The position numbers and the translations under genes are program-made. The notes under the pieces are model-generated. The model had not been told where the DNA came from. It worked only from the letters and a program-made list of their open reading frames with translations, and searched no databases. From Sphingobacterium lumbrici (GTDB lineage: Bacteria > Bacteroidota > Bacteroidia > Sphingobacteriales > Sphingobacteriaceae), in assembly GCF_006476045.1 (NCBI RefSeq), contig NZ_SRZY01000030.1, positions 62,001 to 126,000 of the forward strand: a stretch of 64,000 nucleotides of DNA, in the 5' to 3' direction. Positions 19,401 to 25,753 of the stretch are shown piece by piece (position 1 is the first letter of the stretch; every line of letters begins with the position of its first letter).

Positions 19401-20450
19401 TTTTATCTCTTTCGCAGTAGCCACTACAACAGCTGATCCTACGGCAGTATTATTGTCACTATACAATTCATTTGCATAGAGACTGTACACCATTTTATAG
19501 CCTTTTGCGTCCTTCTTATCGAGGTTTCGGATATCCGCTTTGATCTGTAATGATCCATTTTCATAATTCGCATCCAGATCAGGAATAGCGATCAGATCCC
19601 GAACGTGAATTTTAGGTTTTGAAGTAAGGGAAACCGTACGGAATATACCGGGAAGCCGGAACATATCCTGTGCTTCCAAAAAAGAAGCATCCGAATTCCG
19701 ATACACCTCCACCGCGATCGTATTCTCTCCGCTTTTATTCAGATAGGATGTGATATCAAAAGAAGCCACATTCCGGGAGTTCTTCGAAAATCCTACATAT
19801 TTTCCATTTATCCATAGATAGAAAAAAGAATCTACCCCATCAAAGTTGACAAATATTTCCCGCCCGTCCCAGGAAGAAGGAACGGAAAAAGTACGCCGAT
19901 ATGATCCCACCTCATTACGGTAGATATACGTTGTCCAATGCTGCGGTGGTGTCCGCATTACACCGCCACGCCAATCGTCCACTTTTACACTATGTTGAAA
20001 AATCACGGGCTGATTGACATAAATAGGCACACCATATTTCAATGCCGCATCTTTTTGGATACCGAGAATATTCCAATTCATTGGCACGGGCACATCATCC
20101 CAAGAAGAAACATCCAATTTAGGATCGAAGAAATCTTTCGGGCGTTCCTCAGGAGTTTTTACCCAATTAAATTTCCATGTTCCGTTGAGCGAAATCCAAT
20201 ATTTACTGTTTTCAGGCAATACTTTGCGCGCATGCGCCATATCATCAAATGAGAAAAAATAAGCTCGGGGCTGTTCTTTATTCAAAGATAAATCTTCGGG
20301 AGATTCCCACTCCTTGCCCGAAGGAGCTGATTCATTTCCATAGCGGAAACCTGCTAATGCTGCTACATCATGCTGGGAATATGCTGAAAACGATATCGGT
20401 AATAAGATAGTTACTAGATACGTTAGTCGTTTAGGTATTGATTGTATCAT
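16401..20450 (-). CDS. Secreted GH2 beta-galactosidase with F5/8-type carbohydrate-binding C-terminus
   Basis: This 1349-residue protein starts with a signal peptide (about 1-25, ending FSAYSQ) and has the LacZ-type GH2 layout: sugar-binding domain, immunoglobulin-like domains and a TIM barrel. The proposed acid/base is E542 in SLGNEAGPG and the nucleophile is E605 in ISEYAHSMGN, both in the expected contexts. A beta-galactosidase small-chain domain follows. It is succeeded by a chitobiase-C-like segment (about 1150-1215) and an F5/8 type C (discoidin) domain (about 1220-1349), which probably tethers the enzyme to a polysaccharide. It releases beta-galactosyl residues in the periplasm or at the surface. 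It is transcribed alone with its own terminator, beside the SusCD operon. At 1349 residues it is longer than LacZ because of the C-terminal modules. Confidence 0.93.
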   Translation of the reverse strand: MIQSIPKRLTYLVTILLPISFSAYSQHDVAALAGFRYGNESAPSGKEWESPEDLSLNKEQPRAYFFSFDDMAHARKVLPENSKYWISLNGTWKFNWVKTPEERPKDFFDPKLDVSSWDDVPVPMNWNILGIQKDAALKYGVPIYVNQPVIFQHSVKVDDWRGGVMRTPPQHWTTYIYRNEVGSYRRTFSVPSSWDGREIFVNFDGVDSFFYLWINGKYVGFSKNSRNVASFDITSYLNKSGENTIAVEVYRNSDASFLEAQDMFRLPGIFRTVSLTSKPKIHVRDLIAIPDLDANYENGSLQIKADIRNLDKKDAKGYKMVYSLYANELYSDNNTAVGSAVVVATAKEIKAGGSASTAITFPVSAPHKWSAERPYRYTLIGELKDHKNRTVETVSVIVGFRKVEIKDTKAEDDEFGLAGRYFYINGKAVKLKGVNRHETNPETGKVLSREQMEHEIKLMKRANINHVRNSHYPDDPYWYYLCNKYGIYLEDEANIESHQYYYGEASVSHPIEWRNAHVARNVEMVHATINDPSVVIWSLGNEAGPGKNFVAAYEAIKQIDTSRPVQYERNNSIVDMGSNQYPSIDWVRGAVKGTYKIKYPFHISEYAHSMGNAAGNLIDYWEAIESTNFFMGGAIWDWIDQSMYYYDKVTGEKYLAYGGDFGDKPNDGTFVMNGLIFADMTPKPHYYEVKKVYQNVGVRAVDIKQGKIEVFNKNYFVPLSDYTMQWSLYKDGIEIEKSTTFAGDNNFTGARQRKEYTIPFDFSALDPQSEYFVKIQFLLAKDEFWAERGFVQMEEQLLVKEAENKPLIAAVAKGGTIQISSEGDFKTIKGDGFTVRFDTRTGTIYSLMYGNEQIIRDGEGPKLDALRAPLDNDNWAYQQWFEKGLHNLKHKALSTNTYTKPDGSVVLSFSVESQAPNGATIRGGSTGTYTITEHTDRPFSGADFKFTANQIWTVYADGSIELQSSVTSNNAALALPHIGYALQVPEKYGNFQYYGRGPVNNYADRKTAQSIELYKSTVKEQYVAWPNPQSTGNREEVRWSSLTDDSGNGAIFIANKQMATSALPWSELEMTLAPHTYQLPKSTGTHLYLNAAVTGLGGNSCGQGPPLEKDRVKADAHTFGFIIRPVKGNDCTAKAAVSPAGDRPLTMSRSRNGDISISTEKDDAAIYYVIGNDKPRVYTSPFNLRNGGKVTAWLKENEKLTVAFDFEKIESIPMTVVFSSSEERGEGNASHLVDGDVSTIWHTMYSVTVAQYPHWVDFDAGDVKTIKGFTFTPRQDGPNGNIKEYKLQVSTDGKNWSDSVAEGKFENNSKPKSVTLNKPVKGRFIRFTALSSQNGQDFASGAEFAVMAE

Positions 20451-20703
20451 ATTTAATAATTAAATAGAAGGTAGATTGCAAAAATAAAAGCAATACGCAC
20501 AATTACAACACCCTTCCTTCAATCATTCGATTGCGTAAAATAGTTATACTAAAAAAGATACAATGAACAGCCGCTGTGCGTTATTGTTTTTTTTTCGAAT
20601 TTATATCCCATATATCCAAAATAACTCCTACGTTTGATCCAAGATTTTTTAAATTAAAATTTAGCAAATAAGGGTTACTATTTGAATTTTAAGGTATTAA
20701 TAA

Positions 20704-21288
20704 GTGAGTAAGATAAGACAGATATTACCAAAAGAGATATCGGACCTTGAGATCATTGCGGGCGTCGCAAAAGGAGAGAGTAGTGCTATAAATACGATCT
20801 ACACTCAATTTTTTCCTTCCGTTGCACGCATGATCGTCAATAATAATGGTTCGGATGAGGAAGCGAAAGACATCTTTCAAGAGGCGGTAATGGTACTGTA
20901 TGACCGAGTTACTCAGCAAGATTTTGAGTTAAAAAGTAAGCTCAAGACATTTTTATATGCGGTTAGTAGAAGATTATGGTTAAAGCAACTTAATCGAAAA
21001 GGTTCCTCTACCAATACCTCAGATATTTCAGATTATGAGGATCTTCTCCATGTAGAAGAAGATATCGAAAAACATGTAGAAATTGAGAGCAAATTTACAC
21101 AAATGGAAAGTGCGTTAGAACAGCTGGGAGAACCCTGTAAAACCATTTTAAATGACTTTTATATTGCGAATCTGTCGATGCAGGAGATCTGTGAAAAGTT
21201 TGGCTATACCAATACAGATAATGTGAAGACACAAAAATATAAATGTCTGCAAAGACTTAAAAAATTGTTTTTTAATAATAAGAATTAA
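20704..21288 (+). CDS. ECF RNA polymerase sigma factor (GTG start)
   Basis: This 194-residue sigma-70-family protein has region 2 at about 30-95 (EEAKDIFQEAVMVLYDRV) and a region 4 HTH at about 130-190 (LGEPCKTILNDFYIANLSMQEICEKFGY). The start is GTG; no in-frame ATG lies nearby with better spacing. The next gene begins 15 nt after its stop and encodes a membrane protein with a short cytoplasmic N-terminus and a periplasmic trypsin-like domain. That protein probably acts as the anti-sigma partner. The GH2 gene is divergent across a 253-nt gap. The regulon is unknown. Confidence 0.92.
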   Translation: MSKIRQILPKEISDLEIIAGVAKGESSAINTIYTQFFPSVARMIVNNNGSDEEAKDIFQEAVMVLYDRVTQQDFELKSKLKTFLYAVSRRLWLKQLNRKGSSTNTSDISDYEDLLHVEEDIEKHVEIESKFTQMESALEQLGEPCKTILNDFYIANLSMQEICEKFGYTNTDNVKTQKYKCLQRLKKLFFNNKN

Positions 21289-21303
21289 AAATAAATAGCG
21301 ATC

Positions 21304-22395
21304 ATGAGTAGTATGCGAAGAAACGAGTTTATGGATTGGGCAGATCAATATTTGCGGGGAGAATTATCTGTAGACGATCGTTTTGCTTTTGAAAAATTTT
21401 GCCTGGATTACCCCGAATTCCATCAAATTTTCGAAGAGCACAAAAGATTCATTTCTTCCTGGAAAGAAAATGAGCGAAGAGGCTTATTCAAAAAATCACT
21501 ACACCGGGAATCTTTACATCATCAGGCACCTGCAAAAAACGATACGGCTATCATCAAGATTTGGAAAAAATTGCAGATGAATGCGGGAGTTGCTGCAGCC
21601 GTGGCGTTGATCTCCGTCTTTTCGACCTTGTGGCTCACAGGCTACTTTACCAGTATCAAAAAAGCCTCTTCGGATTATAGTGCTTTACGCCGTGAGATGA
21701 ATACCGTAAAGAAGAATGTGAATGAGCAAAATAAGGCGATCCAGAATATCAACAACGGAAAAGATAAGATCCCGACACCGATACATTTCGGGGCAACAGG
21801 ATTTATGCTAACCAAAGACGGCTATGTTGTCACAAACTATCATGTTGTAAATGGTGCTGATTCCGTACATCTGCAGAACAATAAAGGTCAGGCGTTCAAA
21901 GCGCAGATTATTTATTCTGATATAGAAAAAGATATAGCCATTTTACACATCAGCGACAGCACATTTAAAGCCGCTAAAAGTGTTCCTTATACGTTCAAAA
22001 GACAGATCTCTGATATTGGCGAAGACATTTTTACAATTGGGTTTCCACGGGATGAAGCGGTGTATGGTCAAGGCTATTTAAGTTCCAAAACCGGATATGC
22101 AGGAGATACCATCGCGTACCAAATTTCAATCCCGGTTAACCCTGGCAATAGTGGTGGCCCGGTGTTGGATAATCAGGGAAATATCATCGGTATTATATCC
22201 GGTAAACAAAAAGGTATTGATGGTGCTGCCTTTGCGATCAAAACCAAAGAACTGATCGAAACATTAAATCGAATCCCTGCCGATTCATTAAAAGGAAATG
22301 TGGTTTTGAACACCAAAAACACATTGTCGAACTTAACACGAACTGAGCAGATTAAAAAGATACAGGACTATATTTATATCGTGAAAGTATATTAA
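21304..22395 (+). CDS. Membrane-anchored trypsin-like (S1C/HtrA-type) protease with anti-sigma-like N-terminus
   Basis: The protein has 363 residues. Residues 1-90 are cytoplasmic and look like the short sigma-binding heads of anti-sigma factors (MDWADQYLRGELSVDDRFAFEKFC). A single transmembrane helix spans about 94-116, followed by a short linker with coiled-coil character (about 118-152). The periplasmic chymotrypsin fold has a complete triad: H180 (TNYHVV), D210 (EKDIAIL) and S283 (PGNSGGP). There is no PDZ domain. The gene follows an ECF sigma gene by 15 nt. I infer a sensor that joins envelope proteolysis to control of that sigma factor. The head could instead be a general membrane anchor, and sigma binding has not been shown. 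Confidence 0.88.
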   Translation: MSSMRRNEFMDWADQYLRGELSVDDRFAFEKFCLDYPEFHQIFEEHKRFISSWKENERRGLFKKSLHRESLHHQAPAKNDTAIIKIWKKLQMNAGVAAAVALISVFSTLWLTGYFTSIKKASSDYSALRREMNTVKKNVNEQNKAIQNINNGKDKIPTPIHFGATGFMLTKDGYVVTNYHVVNGADSVHLQNNKGQAFKAQIIYSDIEKDIAILHISDSTFKAAKSVPYTFKRQISDIGEDIFTIGFPRDEAVYGQGYLSSKTGYAGDTIAYQISIPVNPGNSGGPVLDNQGNIIGIISGKQKGIDGAAFAIKTKELIETLNRIPADSLKGNVVLNTKNTLSNLTRTEQIKKIQDYIYIVKVY

Positions 22396-22460
22396 TTTAG
22401 TTCTTTTGCACATTTCCTTATAAAAGACTCCGTCTAAAAATTGAAGTAAAACTGTATAAA

Positions 22461-22542
22461 TTGTCATCCCGAGGCATGCCGAAGGATCTAAAAACTTGAA
22501 TTATCCGGATAGATTTAGATCCCTCCGGAGTCGGGATGACAA
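22461..22542. repeat. Inverted repeat between convergent genes
   Basis: Outer arms TTGTCATCCCGA and TCGGGATGACAA are perfect. Inner arms GGATCTAAA and TTTAGATCC also pair, so an 82-bp cruciform or RNA hairpin can form. It belongs to the widespread Bacteroidetes GTCATCC...GGATCT intergenic repeat type; related pieces occur at 7557, 24671, 25924 and 40300. Placed between two convergent genes, it could act as a bidirectional terminator. Confidence 0.75.
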
Positions 22543-22564
22543 TGGTATTAACATTCAGCTTTTT

Positions 22565-23659
22565 TTATTCAACAATCAGATTAATGCCCGCCATACTGGC
22601 CTTATACTTTATTTTTTCAATCAGGCCATAATAACTCCAGTTACGCAACAGGAACTCATCCTCTTTGGCTACCTCTTCTTTATTCGTTTGGTTCACCAGT
22701 AAAAGTGTGCCCGCCTGCGATTTCACACAGATATCTATCAACCGGCGACTATACAAGTGCAAACGGCTATTTACATAGTTCTTTTCTTTTTCGCTAAAAT
22801 GCTCAAGGCTTTTGAGTTTTTTCGTTCTTCCCTTCCCGCTTTTATTAAAGGCAGAGGCTTTCTGAATGCGATGTCTTGCCGCCTGTATGGCCATCCGTCT
22901 ATACAGGAATTCCTCTTTATTGCCGATCTGAAAATTATCCTTATCAATATTGACTGTAATCGGATGTTCTACGGAAAGAGAAGCTTCTGCTATGACATGA
23001 TCCTTTAGATCGTGCTGTTTCTTGGGTAATTCCAACGCGATAAGCAGGAATATCTTCCCCTTAACGATCTTAATCGAACTTGCACAGACCTTTATCTGTC
23101 CAACCAATGCACGTTGCAGCAACACACGTTTATCCGAGCGATCCTTGCCCAAATAGGTACGGAAGGGAATCTTAAATAAGCTGAATTTGAAATCCCTATC
23201 TTTGTCATCATTACTGAATTTAATCTGAACACCTGAGAATGGAATGGGCACGTCCTTTTTATAATTACGAAGCGACTTCTCCCCTTTCCAGTATGCCAGT
23301 CGATCGGCGTTGAAGTTCTTAATCAACGTCATATTCATATTCGAAATGATATCCGCAGGCAATTTGCCTTTAAAGTAAGCGGACAGCACCCGATAAGTCG
23401 TGTTCATCCGTGAAGTGTTTAGAATACCGTCCGGATCTTTATTGTTATCTGCTAATTTCACCTTCACATCGTCCCGCAGGTAGATCAGGTCTTTTATATT
23501 TTCCTGAAGATACTGATGCGTCAGCACCATATTCGAGCCACGGTAGACCATATCCTGCCATTCGAATAATTTCTTAAAATATTCCGCACGTTTTTCCTTC
23601 TCATCGCAGTCGACGTAAATCTGTACTTTGCGGGTTAAAATAATCGTATCATTTGCCAT
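22565..23659 (-). CDS. Nuclease-dead Cas12f/TnpB-like RNA-guided protein (dCas12f)
   Basis: The 364-residue protein's C-terminal third has the fold order of Cas12f/TnpB RuvC domains. RuvC-I is degenerate (VNIDKDNFQIG, D239). A helical bridge with GKGRTKK and NYVNSRLHLYSRRLID follows, then a RuvC-II strand reading TLLLVNQTNKEE, where the catalytic Glu is replaced (N323 by position). RNWSYYGLIEKIKYKA is the usual Cas12f/TnpB block, but the protein stops at GINLIVE, before the zinc ribbon and RuvC-III Asp. Residues 1-230 would be the recognition and wedge domains. It should bind guide RNA and DNA without cutting. It lies 12 nt after an ECF-type sigma gene, with a strong GGAGGA ribosome site rare for this phylum. 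The arrays upstream would supply guides. Recently described sigma-dCas12f systems recruit RNA polymerase; that match is inferred, not tested. Confidence 0.88.
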   Translation of the reverse strand: MANDTIILTRKVQIYVDCDEKEKRAEYFKKLFEWQDMVYRGSNMVLTHQYLQENIKDLIYLRDDVKVKLADNNKDPDGILNTSRMNTTYRVLSAYFKGKLPADIISNMNMTLIKNFNADRLAYWKGEKSLRNYKKDVPIPFSGVQIKFSNDDKDRDFKFSLFKIPFRTYLGKDRSDKRVLLQRALVGQIKVCASSIKIVKGKIFLLIALELPKKQHDLKDHVIAEASLSVEHPITVNIDKDNFQIGNKEEFLYRRMAIQAARHRIQKASAFNKSGKGRTKKLKSLEHFSEKEKNYVNSRLHLYSRRLIDICVKSQAGTLLLVNQTNKEEVAKEDEFLLRNWSYYGLIEKIKYKASMAGINLIVE

Positions 23660-23671
23660 AAGTCCTCCTTT

Positions 23672-24487
23672 TTATGCTGTCTGTTTGGATTGCTTTATTT
23701 TTGCGTGTGCTTCAACGAATAGCTTCTTCACCATCGCGGAACTTAGCTGCAAGGCTTCTGAAATCTGTTCAAAGGAGAGCTGCAACTCGTAGCGCATGTG
23801 GAAGATCTCTGCCTGCTGGTCATTGAACTCACCCTGCAGTACAATTTTAGCAGGCTTATTTAACAGGTCCATTTTCTCCGAGCTGTTGAATATGGTGCGC
23901 AACGTATCAATTGTTTTCTCTACCTGCATACTGACCTCATAATCGGATATCCCACCGAGGTAGTAAGCAATCCGTTCATAGTTGAAGCTATATTTCAAGC
24001 ATAGTTTGATAAAGAGTTGTTGTTCATCTTTCAGACTGGGCAGGATACTATTTAACCGATTCATCTGTTCCTGCTTTTCGGTTTCCAATTTTTCGAGATA
24101 GACCAGATCTTCCTCCTCCTCTTCTTCCAGTTCATAGCCCAATAAAAATTCCTGATAGTCCTCAATACCATCCAGACGCAGTAAACTGCGATTGAAGCGA
24201 TTCTTTGATTTGCTATAATAGGCTTTTACCGCAGCATTAACCTGTGTTTTGAGAAAAGTAAAAACCGCATCCATGGAGTCGACGTTCTCCCGAAACAACC
24301 AGAGCCGTAGAAAGGCTTCCTGAACAATACTTTCTGCATCGCATTCGTCCTTGGTGTACTTTTCTCCCCGGAAATAGAAGTATCCATAGAACTTTTTATA
24401 GAAGAAGTCCAAGCCCTTCTCCCTACCGTCGTTGAGCAATGAAATATGCCGTTCAATATCTTTTTTTTGTTGTAATAGTTTACTCAT
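23672..24487 (-). CDS. ECF-type sigma factor linked to dCas12f, with duplicated sigma-4-like domain
   Basis: The 271-residue protein is long for an ECF sigma (usually about 190). Region 2 lies at about 22-95, with DAESIVQEAFLRLWLFREN as the core-binding/-10 helix. An acidic linker (ELEEEEEEDL, about 118-127) follows. Two HTH-like segments come next: one at about 145-200 (LPSLKDEQQLFIKLCLKYSFNYERIAYYLG) and one at about 217-268 (FNDQQAEIFHMRYELQLSFEQISEALQLSSAMVKKLF). Co-transcription with a nuclease-dead Cas12f gene suggests recruitment of RNA polymerase to sites chosen by guide RNA rather than by a promoter motif. No anti-sigma gene is adjacent. A strong hairpin lies 33 nt upstream of the start. 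The duplicated region 4 may carry the dCas12f contact; this is inference. Confidence 0.88.
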   Translation of the reverse strand: MSKLLQQKKDIERHISLLNDGREKGLDFFYKKFYGYFYFRGEKYTKDECDAESIVQEAFLRLWLFRENVDSMDAVFTFLKTQVNAAVKAYYSKSKNRFNRSLLRLDGIEDYQEFLLGYELEEEEEEDLVYLEKLETEKQEQMNRLNSILPSLKDEQQLFIKLCLKYSFNYERIAYYLGGISDYEVSMQVEKTIDTLRTIFNSSEKMDLLNKPAKIVLQGEFNDQQAEIFHMRYELQLSFEQISEALQLSSAMVKKLFVEAHAKIKQSKQTA

Positions 24488-24520
24488 AATTTATCATTTA
24501 GTCGTTATTGATTAGATCAA

Positions 24521-24574
24521 CTTACCGCAACCCCGGGGATGTATCTGTCGGTTTTGTGGCCGGGGTTGGGTAAG
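24521..24574 (-). promoter_or_regulatory. Strong leader hairpin upstream of the sigma-dCas12f operon
   Basis: Arms at 24521-24536 and 24560-24574 pair over 15 bp (CTTACC, AACCCCGG and complements) with one bulged base and a 23-nt loop. It lies in the probable 5' leader of the sigma gene, between that gene and array 1. There is no U-tract, so it is not a simple terminator. It may be an attenuator, a processing site that separates guide RNA from mRNA, or part of a guide RNA. A 51-codon open frame (24522-24677, minus) crosses it and ends in its stem, so a coding remnant is also possible. Confidence 0.55.
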
Positions 24575-24623
24575 CTGTATATGAATAGAACGTATTGGTA
24601 TCGATGATGGAGATGTAAGACTT

Positions 24624-25001
24624 ATTGTGTAGACCTTTCAAACTGCGTTCTTCGGCTCCAAGTATCTTCATTGTCATGCTGAGTGAAACGAAGCATCTCA
24701 AAGTATACTGGCAGCATAGTGTTTAGATCTAATGTTGCATCAGCCCCTTAAACCTCCAACACATCCCTGATGCCTGCTCCGCAGTCACTACGTTCAAGAT
24801 GACAAGAAAAACAGTTTGTGTCGACGGCTAAACTTGACTAGCACCTTTCAAATTGTAGTGAGTAACACCATATCCGAACGGCTGTTTATCTAATATCTGG
24901 TTGTGTATACCTTTTAAATTGAGATGAGTGCCCACCACTCAAAGCATCAGTTCAAGCGGTGTTCAGTTGTATATACCTTCCAAATTGCAGCAAGCAAATT
25001 T
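24624..25001 (-). CRISPR. CRISPR-like guide array 1 (four degenerate 36-bp repeats)
   Basis: Repeats start at 24624, 24834, 24900 and 24966, each 36 bp. The plus-strand consensus begins GTTGYRTATACC, has the core CTTTCAAATTG and ends GAGTAACACC. In minus orientation the repeat ends GAAAGGTATAYGCAAC, which resembles the 3' end of known Cas12f repeats (...GGAATGCAAC). I therefore orient the guides on the minus strand, running toward the sigma-dCas12f operon. Spacers 24870-24899 and 24936-24965 are exactly 30 nt. The interval 24660-24833 is 174 nt and contains an intergenic GTCATGCTGA-type repeat. The repeats vary, so the array is old or relaxed. No spacer match was found by eye in the window. 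Confidence 0.8.
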
Positions 25002-25029
25002 GCCTATTCGCAAATCAGCACATCTTCAA

Positions 25030-25093
25030 TAAAATAAAAAAGTATTCAGCGAGTGGCATATCGCCCTCACCCTACGGCGTCACAAGAAGCCTC
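25030..25093 (-). ncRNA. Conserved 64-nt guide-scaffold/tracrRNA candidate, copy 1
   Basis: The 64 nt are identical to 26279-26342. Each copy lies just upstream (minus orientation) of the first repeat of an array, while the flanking bases differ. The minus-strand RNA can form a stem GUGAGGGC / GCC(A)CUCGC around GAUAU, followed by UGAAUACUUUUUUAUUUU. AUACUUUUU can pair with GAAAGGUAU at the 3' end of the repeat RNA, and GGGUGAG can pair with CUCAUCCC in its 5' half with one bulge. This makes a tracrRNA, or the scaffold of a natural single guide RNA joined to the first repeat, plausible. The U-tract could alternatively mark a terminator or an array leader. Confidence 0.6.
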
Positions 25094-25176
25094 TTAATAA
25101 TAAAACATAATTATTTTCAGTACAATAGCAAAACCCTTTTAACAACATATATCCTGAAATGTAAGAAAGTATTTTG

Positions 25177-25184
25177 TAAATTTG
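25177..25184 (+). promoter_or_regulatory. Candidate -7 element for the toxin-antitoxin operon
   Basis: TAAATTTG matches the Bacteroidetes -7 consensus TAnnTTTG and lies 21 nt before the antitoxin ATG. No clear TTG was found at the -33 position, so support is partial. The stretch 25094-25176 between the scaffold element and this site shows nothing else. Confidence 0.45.
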
Positions 25185-25205
25185 AATAACAAAATAGATG
25201 TTGTT

Positions 25206-25445
25206 ATGGATATTCAAACGAGGAAAATCGAATTTGTGCAAAAGTTTTTAAAGCTTCAGAACGAAGAATTGTTAAGTCGTTTGGAAAAGCTATTGCGTTC
25301 CGACAAATCCCAGGAAGACGAAAGTTTTAAAGCGATGACAGTTGCTGAATTTAGCAATCGAATTGATAAATCGTTAGAAGATTCAAAAAATGAGCGACTC
25401 ACAAATTCAGATGATTTAATTGCGGAAATAAAAAAATGGGGTTAA
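25206..25445 (+). CDS. Antitoxin of a ParE/RelE-type toxin-antitoxin module
   Basis: The 79-residue acidic/basic protein (MDIQTRKIEFVQKFLK...) has a helical N-terminus and the short pattern MTVAEFSNRIDKSLEDSK seen in many small Bacteroidetes antitoxins. ATG at 25206 is chosen over an upstream TTG because it lies 21 nt from a TAnnTTTG element. Its last codons overlap the toxin start by 10 nt, the normal coupled arrangement. It should bind and neutralise the toxin and may repress the promoter. It has no strong database-name motif that I recognise, so the family name is by context. Confidence 0.75.
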   Translation: MDIQTRKIEFVQKFLKLQNEELLSRLEKLLRSDKSQEDESFKAMTVAEFSNRIDKSLEDSKNERLTNSDDLIAEIKKWG

Positions 25446-25753
25446 AGGTATACTGGACCGATTTTGCCAAAAACGAGTTGAAAAACATTTTTAACTATCA
25501 CAAGGAAAAAGTTAGTCTAAAAATCGCTCGACAGATAACTACTCAAATTGCCGAAAGTGCTAAGAACTTAAGTAATTTTCCGGAGATTGGAGTCCACGAA
25601 GAACTTCTACAAGAAAGACCTCAGAACTTCAGATATATCGTCAGCACAAATTACAAAATCATTTATTGGGTCAACGGCAAAAAAAATAGAGTTGAAATTG
25701 TCGATGTATTTGATGCCCGACAAAATCCGATTAAAATTAAGCGAGCTAAATAA
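25436..25753 (+). CDS. ParE/RelE-superfamily toxin
   Basis: The 105-residue protein shows the RelE/ParE pattern: KVYWTDFAKNELKNIFNYH at the start, FPEIGVHEEL in the middle, and a final YRYIV-type strand set (NFRYIVSTNYKIIYWVNG, VEIVDVFDARQNP). Such toxins inhibit gyrase (ParE) or cleave mRNA on the ribosome (RelE); the arrangement here fits ParE better, but the target is not certain. Its stop codon lies at the first bases of a CRISPR-like repeat (25747-25782). The module therefore interrupts the guide-array region, probably by insertion into or next to array 2. Confidence 0.88.
   Translation: MGLKVYWTDFAKNELKNIFNYHKEKVSLKIARQITTQIAESAKNLSNFPEIGVHEELLQERPQNFRYIVSTNYKIIYWVNGKKNRVEIVDVFDARQNPIKIKRAK

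Noticed and set aside
22565-23659. An IS200/IS605 transposon TnpB with flanking insertion-sequence ends
   Set aside because: No TnpA gene or subterminal hairpin ends are seen, the catalytic residues are missing, and the gene is tightly coupled to a sigma gene.
24522-24677. A 51-codon minus-strand open frame ending in the leader hairpin, with a fairly protein-like C-terminal part
   Set aside because: It runs through a CRISPR-like repeat and an intergenic repeat, has no clear ribosome site, and its length can arise by chance. Kept only as a note at the hairpin.
25030-25093. The 64-nt element as a plain terminator for the toxin-antitoxin region
   Set aside because: A bulged stem and a U-tract exist, but the tract starts six bases after the stem, and the element is exactly conserved at the head of both arrays, which a simple terminator does not explain. 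Not fully excluded.
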